This document shows positions 55,060 to 64,000 of a stretch of DNA of 64,000 nucleotides, piece after piece. The stretch's first letter is position 1, and each line of letters starts with the position of its first letter. Below the pieces are notes generated by a model that did not search any database, was not told the DNA's origin, and worked only from the letters and a program-made list of their open reading frames with translations. The stretch is from Microbacterium azadirachtae. Lineage in GTDB: Bacteria > Actinomycetota > Actinomycetes > Actinomycetales > Microbacteriaceae. Where the stretch lies: contig NZ_JYIT01000072.1 in the NCBI RefSeq assembly GCF_000956545.1, positions 25,736 to 89,735 on the forward strand, in the 5' to 3' direction. Position numbers and translations under genes: made by a program.

Positions 55060-55065
55060 TAGACT
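55060..55065 (+). promoter_or_regulatory. -10 hexamer of mnmA
   Basis: TAGACT ends 6 nt before ATG 55072; leaderless spacing. Confidence 0.5.
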
Positions 55066-55071
55066 GGATCC

Positions 55072-56169
55072 ATGCGTGTTCTGGCGGCGATGAGCGGGGG
55101 AGTGGACTCCGCGGTCGCCGCGGCGCGCGCGGTCGAGGCCGGTCACGACGTGGTGGGCGTGCATCTGGCTCTGTCCCGCGCCGGCGGCACGCTGCGCACG
55201 GGCAGTCGCGGCTGCTGCACCATCGAGGACGCGATGGACGCCCGGCGGGCGGCCGACCTCCTCGGGATCCCGTTCTACGTCTGGGATTTCTCGGAGCGCT
55301 TCCGCGAGGACGTGATCGACGACTTCGTCGCCGAGTACCGGGCGGGCCGCACTCCGAACCCGTGCCTGCGGTGCAACGAGAAGATCAAGTTCGCGGCTCT
55401 GCTGGAGCGGGCGATCGAGCTCGGCTTCGACGCTGTCTGCACCGGTCACTACGCCACGCTGGTCGACGGCGCCGACGGCCTCGAGCTCCATCGCGCCTCG
55501 GACGCCGCCAAGGACCAGTCGTACGTGCTGGGCGTGCTGAACGCCGAGCAGCTGGCGCACACGTACTTCCCGCTCGGATCCACGCCCTCCAAGGCCCTCG
55601 TGCGCGCCGAGGCCGCCGAGCGCGGGCTGAGCGTGGCGCAGAAGCCCGACAGCCATGACATCTGCTTCATCCCCGACGGGGACACCCGCGGCTGGCTGGC
55701 GGAGAAGGTCGGCGCCGAGCAGGGCGAGATCCTCGACCGCGACGGCGCGGTGGTCGGCACCCACGACGGCGCGCACGCGTTCACGGTGGGGCAGCGCCGG
55801 GGTCTGCGCCTGGGCGTTCCGGCGCCGGACGGCAAGCCGCGCTTCGTGCTCGAGGTGCGCCCGGTCTCGAACACCGTCGTGGTCGGGCCGAAGGAGGCCC
55901 TCGCGATCGCCGAGATCGCAGGATCCCGCCGCTCCTGGGCGGGCGCCGCACCGACGCAGCAGGAGTTCGCATGCGAGGTGCAGATCCGTGCGCACGCGGA
56001 TCCGGTCCCCGCGCGGGCGCACGTCTCGGTCGAGGGCGTGCGGGTGGTTCCGGACCGGCCGCTCGACGGCGTCGCACCCGGACAGAGCGCCGTGCTGTAC
56101 GTGGGCACCCGGGTGCTCGGGCAGTTCACGATCGATCGCACCGTGTCGGCGGTTCCGGTCGGAGCCTGA
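55072..56169 (+). CDS. mnmA: tRNA-specific 2-thiouridylase MnmA
   Basis: The 365-aa protein has the N-type ATP pyrophosphatase loop SGGVDS near residue 9, GHYA, and the two catalytic cysteines at about 98 (NPCLRCN) and 198 (HDICFIPDG). The RNA-binding C-terminal barrel ([10 protein letters not shown]) follows. It thiolates U34 of tRNA-Glu, -Gln and -Lys, and a tRNA-Glu gene lies 12 kb upstream. The cysteine desulfurase is the upstream neighbour. Confidence 0.95.
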   Translation: MRVLAAMSGGVDSAVAAARAVEAGHDVVGVHLALSRAGGTLRTGSRGCCTIEDAMDARRAADLLGIPFYVWDFSERFREDVIDDFVAEYRAGRTPNPCLRCNEKIKFAALLERAIELGFDAVCTGHYATLVDGADGLELHRASDAAKDQSYVLGVLNAEQLAHTYFPLGSTPSKALVRAEAAERGLSVAQKPDSHDICFIPDGDTRGWLAEKVGAEQGEILDRDGAVVGTHDGAHAFTVGQRRGLRLGVPAPDGKPRFVLEVRPVSNTVVVGPKEALAIAEIAGSRRSWAGAAPTQQEFACEVQIRAHADPVPARAHVSVEGVRVVPDRPLDGVAPGQSAVLYVGTRVLGQFTIDRTVSAVPVGA

Positions 56170-56274
56170 GCGCGCTGTCGCGGCCGACGACCTCGGTTGT
56201 CACCGGCGTCATCTCGGCGCAGGGCGGTGCCGGACTCTGTGATGATGGGTCCACAGTGCGACGAAGGGGCCGCC

Positions 56275-57546
56275 ATGACGAGGACGTACATCCGGGATTT
56301 CCACGGCGATGACCTGGACCAGGTCGTCCGCCTCTGGGGTCAGGTCACCCGGGGCAACGAATGGCCGATCTACTCCCTCGCCGAGGTGATCGCCTCCTGC
56401 CAGCAGGACCACGCGGTCGTGGCTGTGCAGGGCGACCTGCTCGTCGGGGTCGCCGTCGGCCGCGCCGCCCACGCGCAGGGGTGGATCGTGTTCTTCGGAA
56501 CGACCGACGATGCGCCCTCCGACGTGAGCTCGTCGCTGCTGCACGCGCTGGAGCGACGGATGGCGCCGCTCGGGCTCGCCAAGCTGTCCGTGCTCATCCC
56601 GGAGGCGGACGGACTGGGCGCGTTCACCGACAACGGCTTCGAGGTGCATCACTCGGTGCGCTACCTCGAGCGGGGCATGCCGATCCAGCGGCGCGAGATC
56701 GATGCGCTCAAGGAGGTCGGCGGCAGGATCCTGCCCCCGCATCTCTGGGATCGCGTCGCCGGCATGACGCACGAGAAGACGCTGCTCGAGGAGCGCCTCG
56801 TGACGCCGCTCGCCCGTCCGGAGCTCGCCGAGAGGTTCGGCGTCGTGCCGCCGCGTGCGGTCATGCTGTTCGGCCCTCCCGGAACGGGCAAGACGACGTT
56901 CGCGCGGGCCGTGGCTTCGCGTCTGGACTGGCCGTTCGTGGAGCTCTTCCCGTCGCGGCTCGCCGACGGCGGCGCAGGGCTCGCCGGCGGCCTGCGCGCG
57001 TCGTTCGAGACCATCGACGAGCTCGAGCACGCCGTCGTGTTCATCGACGAGGTGGAGGAGATCGCCTCGCGCCGCGGCGGCACGCCGCCGTCCCCGACGC
57101 AGGGCGTGACCAACGAGCTGCTCAAGCTCGTGGCCGACTTCCGCGACCGGGAGGGGCGGATCCTGATCTGCGCGACGAACTTCATCCGCGCGCTCGACGC
57201 GGCGTTCCTGCGGCACGGGCGCTTCGACTACGTCATCCCGATCGGCCTGCCCGACGCCGAGGCCCGTCGCGCGATCTGGGCACGGTACATCCCGGTCGAG
57301 TCGGCCGACGACGTGGATCTGGACCGCCTCGTCGCGGCCAGCGACGGGCTCACGCCGGCGGACATCGAGTACGCCGCGCGGCGCGCATCCCAGGAGGCGC
57401 TCGCCCGAGCGCTGCGCGACGGCGTCGACGGCTCCGCGCTCGGGACCGACGACTACGCCCGCGCCCTCGGCAGCACCCGGGCGACGGTGTCGGCCGAGGA
57501 GGTCGCGGAGTTCCGCGACGACATCGAGACCATCGCCCGGCTCTGA
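56275..57546 (+). CDS. GNAT acetyltransferase-AAA+ ATPase fusion
   Basis: The 423-aa protein joins a GNAT fold (residues ~1-150: YIRDFHGDDLDQVVRLWGQV, LLVGVAVGRAAHAQGWIVFF, SVLIPEADGLGAFTDNGFEV) to a classical AAA+ domain. The AAA+ part has Walker A GPPGTGKTT at 200-208, Walker B VVFIDEVEE (Asp258-Glu259), a sensor segment ILICATNF, and an arginine-finger region AFLRHGRFD, close to FtsH/Cdc48-type modules. ATG 56275 has AAGGGGC upstream; earlier codons are non-coding in character. Function unknown; it may be an acetylation-linked unfoldase. It lies between mnmA and ligA but is probably its own unit. Confidence 0.82.
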   Translation: MTRTYIRDFHGDDLDQVVRLWGQVTRGNEWPIYSLAEVIASCQQDHAVVAVQGDLLVGVAVGRAAHAQGWIVFFGTTDDAPSDVSSSLLHALERRMAPLGLAKLSVLIPEADGLGAFTDNGFEVHHSVRYLERGMPIQRREIDALKEVGGRILPPHLWDRVAGMTHEKTLLEERLVTPLARPELAERFGVVPPRAVMLFGPPGTGKTTFARAVASRLDWPFVELFPSRLADGGAGLAGGLRASFETIDELEHAVVFIDEVEEIASRRGGTPPSPTQGVTNELLKLVADFRDREGRILICATNFIRALDAAFLRHGRFDYVIPIGLPDAEARRAIWARYIPVESADDVDLDRLVAASDGLTPADIEYAARRASQEALARALRDGVDGSALGTDDYARALGSTRATVSAEEVAEFRDDIETIARL

Positions 57547-57586
57547 GCTCCCGCGCGGGCGCGGGGTGGATGTCGTCGCCCGCTCG

Positions 57587-59914
<2,328 letters not shown>

Positions 59915-60011
59915 GCCCGGAGGGCACGGGCGCTGACGCGGCGCTCGTGCGTCGTGGATCCTCGGTCCTGGGCGCTGCGGGCCGCCTAGAGTGGCCGAAG
60001 AGAGGGATGCC

Positions 60012-60761
60012 ATGACGAGCGGAGTCGATCTGCTGCCGACCATCGTCGGCGTGCTGGTGCTGGCCGCGATCGCGACGGTCGCGCTCGCGCTGTTCCGGAC
60101 GCCGGGCCGGTGGACGCCCGCCTTCGCGATCCTGCGCGGAGCGGTGCAGCTCGCCGTGATCAGCGTGATCCTGACCGGCATCGTCGCGCAGCCGGCCTGG
60201 ATCGGCGTGGCGCTGCTGGTGATGTTCGGCATCGCGACGGGGGTCGCCGTGCGCCGCACCGGCGGTGGCCGCCACATGGTCGCCGTCATGGCGTCCTCGA
60301 TCGGCGCCGGCGCCGTCGTCTCGATCGGGACCGTGTTCGCCACCGGGGCGCTCGCGCCGACGCCCCGTTATCTGCTCGCCATCGGGGCGATCCTGATCGG
60401 CAACTCCATGAGCATCGCCACCCTCGCGGGGCGGCGCTTCACGGCATCCGTCGCGGATCGCTGGGAAGAGGTCGAGGGGTGGCTCGCGCTCGGCGCGACG
60501 CCGCGCCGCTCGACGCTCGACCTGGCTCGCAGAGCTGTGCGGGAAGCGCTGATCCCGTCGATCGACCAGACGAAGACGACAGGCCTGGTGGTGCTCCCCG
60601 GAGCGTTCGTCGGCGCGATCTTCGGCGGGCTCTCCCCGCTGGAGGCCGGACGGTTCCAGATCGTCGTGCTGGCGGCGATCATGGCCGCCGGCGCGGTCAC
60701 CGCCGTGCTCATCGCGACCTGGCTCGGGCCCGTGCGCACGAAGCCCGTGCTGGCGGCCTGA
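60012..60761 (+). CDS. FetB/UPF0014-family ABC permease, orphan
   Basis: The 249-aa protein has seven to eight membrane segments. Its family signature segments are FAILRGAVQLAVISVIL, ILIGNSMSIATLAGRRF and KTTGLVVLPGAFVGAIFGG, as in FetB/YbbM and plant STAR2. Such permeases work with a separate ATPase (FetA) in iron or metal export; no ATPase gene is adjacent. ATG 60012 is preferred to 59991 because AGAGAGGG lies upstream. It is convergent with the DEAD-box helicase gene. Confidence 0.82.
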   Translation: MTSGVDLLPTIVGVLVLAAIATVALALFRTPGRWTPAFAILRGAVQLAVISVILTGIVAQPAWIGVALLVMFGIATGVAVRRTGGGRHMVAVMASSIGAGAVVSIGTVFATGALAPTPRYLLAIGAILIGNSMSIATLAGRRFTASVADRWEEVEGWLALGATPRRSTLDLARRAVREALIPSIDQTKTTGLVVLPGAFVGAIFGGLSPLEAGRFQIVVLAAIMAAGAVTAVLIATWLGPVRTKPVLAA

Positions 60762-60798
60762 CCCGGTCGGCTCGCGGGCCGCGAACCGACCGGGGTCG
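60761..60798. terminator. Bidirectional terminator hairpin
   Basis: GACCCGGTCGG pairs with CCGACCGGGGTC (one bulge), with an inner TCGCGG/CCGCGA stem, between the convergent permease and helicase genes. Confidence 0.75.
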
Positions 60799-60800
60799 GC

Positions 60801-62699
60801 TCAGTCCTTGTGGCGCGGCTTGCGCGGCGGGCGCGCGTCCGTGCTGCGGTCGTCCCGGGGACGGTCGTCGCGGCGGGGCCGGTCGCCGTAGCCGCGGTCG
60901 TCACGACGCGGGCGGTCGCCGTAGCCGCGGTCGTCGCGTCCTCGGTCATCCCGGTCACGACGCGGGCCGCGGTTCGGGCGCCCGGTGTCGCGCTGGATCT
61001 CGATGAGCCGTCCGGAGATGCGCGTGTCGCGGAGGCGGTCCAGCACCGAGGAGTCGAGGTTCGCCGGCAGCTCCACGATGGAGAAGTCCGGGCGGATCGT
61101 GATCGCGCCGAAGTCGTCACGACCGAGGCCGCCCTCGTTCGCCAGCGCGCCGACGATCTGCCGCGGCTCGACGCGATGGCGCCGGCCGACCTCGATGCGG
61201 TACGGCGTGTAATCGCCGCGGCTGCGACGCTCGGTGCGGGGTTCGCGGTCTCGCGCGTCGCGGCCACCGGCGCGGTCCGGGCGGTCGGTCCGCGGGGGGC
61301 GGTTGTCCGCGGCGACGGCGGCGGACAGCGCGTCGTTCTCGGGATCCAGCAGCAGCGGGGTCTCGCCCTGCGCGACGACGGCGAGGGCGGCGGCGACATC
61401 GGCCTCGGGCACGTCGTGGTGGCGCACGTAGTGGGCGATGATGTCGCGGAATCCCTCGATCCGTCCCGTCTCCTCCAGCGCCGCGGTGATGGCGTCGTCG
61501 AAGCGCGCCAGGCGCGTGCTGTTCACGTCCTCGGTCGTGGGCAGCTGCATCTGCGCGGGCTGCTGTCGGGTGGCGCGCTCGATGTGCTTGAGCAGGTACC
61601 GCTCGCGCGGGGTGATGAAGCTGATCGCGTCGCCCGAGCGGCCGGCGCGCCCGGTGCGGCCGATGCGGTGCACGTACGACTCGGTGTCGGTCGGGATGTC
61701 GAAGTTGACGACGTGGCTGATCCGCTCGACGTCGAGACCACGGGCCGCGACGTCGGTGGCGACGAGGATGTCGAGCTTGCCGTCCTTGAGCTGTCCGACC
61801 GTGCGCTCGCGCATCGGCTGCGGGATGTCGCCGTTGATCGCGGCGGCGGAGTACCCGCGGGCGCGGAGCTTCTCGGCGAGCGTCTCGGTCTCGTTCTTGG
61901 TGCGGACGAACACGATCATCCCCTCGAAGTTCTCCACCTCGAGGATCCTCGTGAGGGCATCCACCTTCTGGGCGTACGAGACGACCAGGTAGCGCTGCGT
62001 GATGTTGGCGTTCGTCGTGGTCTTCGCCTTGACCGAGATCTCCTCGGGGTCGTGCAGGTACTGCTGCGCGAGCCGGCGGATCGTGGCGGGCATCGTGGCC
62101 GAGAACAGGGCCACCTGCTTGTCCTCGGGCGTCTGGGCGAGGATCTGCTCCACGTCCTCCGCGAAGCCCATCTTGAGCATCTCGTCGGCCTCGTCGAGCA
62201 CCAGGTTCTTCAGCTCGGACAGGTCGAGCGTGCCCTTCGCGAGGTGGTCCATGATGCGACCGGGCGTGCCGACGACGATGTGCACGCCGCGGCGCAGGGC
62301 GGACAGCTGGACGCCGTACCCCTGCCCGCCGTACACGGGCAGCAGGTGCACGCCGGGCATCTGGGCGGCGTAGGCCTCGAACGCCTCGGCGACCTGAAGG
62401 GCGAGCTCGCGCGTGGGGGCGAGCACGAGCGCCTGCGGCTTGCTCTGACGCAGATCCAGGTTCTCCAGGATCGGGAGGGCGAACGCGGCGGTCTTGCCGG
62501 TTCCGGTCTGCGCGGTGCCCAGCACGTCGCGGCCGCCGAGCAGCAGCGGGATCGTCTCGCGCTGGATCGCGGACGGAGTCTCGTAGCCGAGCGCCTTGAT
62601 CGCGGCGAGCACCGGCCCGGTGATGCCGAGCTCCTCGAATCCGGGGGTCGTTTCGGCGTCGGCGGGGGCGTCTTCGTGAGTCGCGGCGTCTTCAGTCAC
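60801..62699 (-). CDS. DEAD-box RNA helicase, DeaD/CsdA type
   Basis: The 632-aa helicase has the Q motif, Walker A AQTGTGKTA, DEAD box VLDEADEML, SAT (LFSATMPA) and HRIGRTGR, then a DbpA/CsdA-type RNA-binding domain (YRIEVGRRHRVEPRQIVGALA). A long C-terminal tail of Arg/Asp/Gly repeats (DRPRRDDRGYG twice) is typical of cold-shock helicases in actinobacteria. It unwinds structured mRNA and aids ribosome assembly. GTG 62699 stands 5 nt after a -10-like TACTCT. Confidence 0.92.
   Translation of the reverse strand: MTEDAATHEDAPADAETTPGFEELGITGPVLAAIKALGYETPSAIQRETIPLLLGGRDVLGTAQTGTGKTAAFALPILENLDLRQSKPQALVLAPTRELALQVAEAFEAYAAQMPGVHLLPVYGGQGYGVQLSALRRGVHIVVGTPGRIMDHLAKGTLDLSELKNLVLDEADEMLKMGFAEDVEQILAQTPEDKQVALFSATMPATIRRLAQQYLHDPEEISVKAKTTTNANITQRYLVVSYAQKVDALTRILEVENFEGMIVFVRTKNETETLAEKLRARGYSAAAINGDIPQPMRERTVGQLKDGKLDILVATDVAARGLDVERISHVVNFDIPTDTESYVHRIGRTGRAGRSGDAISFITPRERYLLKHIERATRQQPAQMQLPTTEDVNSTRLARFDDAITAALEETGRIEGFRDIIAHYVRHHDVPEADVAAALAVVAQGETPLLLDPENDALSAAVAADNRPPRTDRPDRAGGRDARDREPRTERRSRGDYTPYRIEVGRRHRVEPRQIVGALANEGGLGRDDFGAITIRPDFSIVELPANLDSSVLDRLRDTRISGRLIEIQRDTGRPNRGPRRDRDDRGRDDRGYGDRPRRDDRGYGDRPRRDDRPRDDRSTDARPPRKPRHKD
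60881..60935. repeat. 33-bp tandem repeat in helicase tail
   Basis: The segment GGTCGCCGTAGCCGCGGTCG occurs at 60881 and again at 60914. It encodes the 11-residue unit DRPRRDDRGYG in two copies; such tails may vary in copy number between strains. Confidence 0.7.
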
Positions 62700-62754
62700 A
62701 TCTCAGAGTACCGTCCCGACCGGTGCCGCCGCTGGGAGGGGCCCCGGGCGAGCG

Positions 62755-63903
62755 TCAGCTCCCGGACGTCAGGGCGACCAGGCGCTCCTTGACCTGACGC
62801 CGCAGGACCTTGCCGATCAGCGACTTCGGCAGCTCGTCGACCACGAAGATGCGCCGCGGCACCTTGTACGGCGTGAGGATGCCGCGCGCGAACTCCCGGA
62901 TCGCCTCGACATCGACGTCCTTGCCCGGATCCACCACGATCGCGGCCACGACCTCCTCGCCGGAGTGGTCGCTGGGAAGGCCCACGACAGCGGCGTCCAC
63001 CACGTCGGGGTGCTGGCGCAGCGCCCCCTCGACCTCCGTCGGGGCGACGTTGAACCCGCCGGTGATGATCAGCTCCTTGATCCGGTCGACGATCCGCACG
63101 AAGCCGGCGTCGTCGATCGTGACGATGTCGCCGGTGCGGAACCAGCCGTCCGCGAACACGGCCTCGGTCTCCTCGGGCTTGCCGTAGTAGCCGCCGAAGA
63201 CCTGGGGTCCGCGTACGACCAGTTCTCCGGGCTGTCCCGGCGCGACGTCGGCGGTGGGCTCGTCGGGATCCACGACGCGGCACTCGGTGCCGGGCAGCGG
63301 CAGCCCCACGGTGCCGGGGACGCGGTTCCCCGCCACGGGGTTCGCCATGAGTACGGGGGAGCACTCGCTGAGCCCGTACCCCTCGACGAGGTAGCCGCCG
63401 GTCGCCTTCTCGAACGGCACGACGAGCTCGTGCGGCAGCGCCATCGCGCCGGAGATCGCGATCTCCGTCCCCGCGAGCGACACGCCCTTCGCCGTCGCCG
63501 CGGCCAGCAGCCGGTCGGCGATCGGCGGCACCAGGGGGAGGAAGGTCGCGGGGCGCTTCTTGGTGACCTCGAGCACCAGATCCGGGTCGAACTTCGGGAA
63601 CAGGACGAGTCGTGCGCCCATCGACATGGCGAACGTCAGGCACAGGGTCAGGCCGTAGGCGTGGAACATGGGCAGTACGGCGTACACGACGCACCCGTCG
63701 CCGCGGGTGATGGAGGGCACCCACGCCTGCGCCTGTGCGGCGTTGGCGAGCAGGTTGCGGTGGGTCAGCGAGGCGCCCTTCGGCGTGCCCGTGGTTCCCG
63801 AGGTGTACTGGATGATCGCCAGGTCGTCGGTCGCGGGGCGGGGGTGGGAGGCGCGCAGCGGGGCATGGCCGACCACGGACTCCCAGGGCACGGTGCCGCG
63901 CAC
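62755..63903 (-). CDS. Long-chain fatty-acid-CoA ligase (AMP-binding), 5'-truncated
   Basis: The 382 residues seen are the C-terminal two thirds of an ANL-superfamily acyl-CoA synthetase: IIQYTSGTTGTPKGA (P-loop), VEGYGLSECSPV, DGWFRTGD, and the C-terminal GFNVAP and KSLIGKVLRR with the catalytic Lys. The first ~190 residues expected for the family are missing. At 63903 the frame is cut by a sequence identical to the gene's own interior (63374-63471 repeated at 63903-64000), which shifts the frame. Translation from GTG 63903 would not give a working enzyme. It is broken or misassembled. Confidence 0.75.
   Translation of the reverse strand: MRGTVPWESVVGHAPLRASHPRPATDDLAIIQYTSGTTGTPKGASLTHRNLLANAAQAQAWVPSITRGDGCVVYAVLPMFHAYGLTLCLTFAMSMGARLVLFPKFDPDLVLEVTKKRPATFLPLVPPIADRLLAAATAKGVSLAGTEIAISGAMALPHELVVPFEKATGGYLVEGYGLSECSPVLMANPVAGNRVPGTVGLPLPGTECRVVDPDEPTADVAPGQPGELVVRGPQVFGGYYGKPEETEAVFADGWFRTGDIVTIDDAGFVRIVDRIKELIITGGFNVAPTEVEGALRQHPDVVDAAVVGLPSDHSGEEVVAAIVVDPGKDVDVEAIREFARGILTPYKVPRRIFVVDELPKSLIGKVLRRQVKERLVALTSGS
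63374..63471. repeat. 98-bp direct repeat, copy 1
   Basis: This segment inside the acyl-CoA ligase gene (coding YGL(E)VY-region near VVPFEKATGG) is identical base for base to 63903-64000 at the right edge, offset 529 bp. Confidence 0.95.
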
Positions 63904-64000
63904 CGTACCCCTCGACGAGGTAGCCGCCGGTCGCCTTCTCGAACGGCACGACGAGCTCGTGCGGCAGCGCCATCGCGCCGGAGATCGCGATCTCCGTCCC
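63903..64000. repeat. 98-bp direct repeat, copy 2 (runs off window)
   Basis: All 98 bases match 63374-63471 in the same orientation. The junction at 63902/63903 breaks the ligase reading frame, since 529 is not a multiple of 3. The copy continues past the edge, so its full length is unknown. Confidence 0.95.

Overview
The window is chromosomal DNA from a high-GC Gram-positive bacterium, most likely a Microbacteriaceae member such as Microbacterium. The evidence is the GC-rich codon use, a GlgE-type alpha-glucan cluster, a CtpE-like P-type ATPase, a short eukaryote/archaeal-type ProRS, a Tat-exported 5'-nucleotidase, and many start codons placed 6 nt after a -10 hexamer (leaderless pattern). 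The genus is inference; no rRNA is present. No stretch longer than 300 bases lacks a gene.

Positions 1 to about 10.9 kb form an accessory defence island that is visibly less GC-rich than the rest. It starts with the 3' part of an SNF2/superfamily-2 helicase (open at the left edge) and a 921-aa adenine-type DNA methyltransferase. A separate five-gene unit with its own promoter follows: an unknown protein, an XRE regulator fused to an ImmA/IrrE protease, a SIR2-domain protein, a HerA-type ATPase and a GIY-YIG nuclease-domain protein. SIR2 plus HerA is a known anti-phage pair; the other three genes look like its regulator and extra parts. Two minus-strand genes (unknown protein; double-HTH protein) and a long hairpin close the island.

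From 10.9 to 25 kb lie housekeeping and stress genes: VOC protein, TetR with divergent DUF4386 membrane protein, small hypotheticals, MmcQ/YjbR protein, asparagine-type permease with an orphan amino-acid-binding lipoprotein, 5'-nucleotidase, SDR/DUF2867 protein, DUF6098, SRPBCC, topoisomerase IB, DUF4383 and an M23 peptidase. From 25 to 42.5 kb lie an MprF-like lysyltransferase, Lrp regulator with divergent PLP lyase, two MFS exporters (one coupled to an ArsR regulator), SDR, P-type ATPase, acyltransferase, YbaK deacylase, aminopeptidase N, a cation/proton antiporter and an MBL-fold protein.

From 42.6 kb come tRNA-Glu(CTC), proS, an acyltransferase, an ECF sigma factor with a DUF4349 membrane protein, and glgX-glgE-glgB (maltose-1-phosphate route to branched alpha-glucan). 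Then come a cysteine desulfurase and mnmA (sulfur relay to tRNA 2-thiouridine), a GNAT-AAA+ fusion, ligA, an orphan FetB-like permease, a cold-shock-type DEAD-box helicase and an acyl-CoA ligase. The ligase is cut off at its 5' end by a 98-bp perfect direct repeat running to the right edge, either a real 529-bp tandem duplication or an assembly fault.
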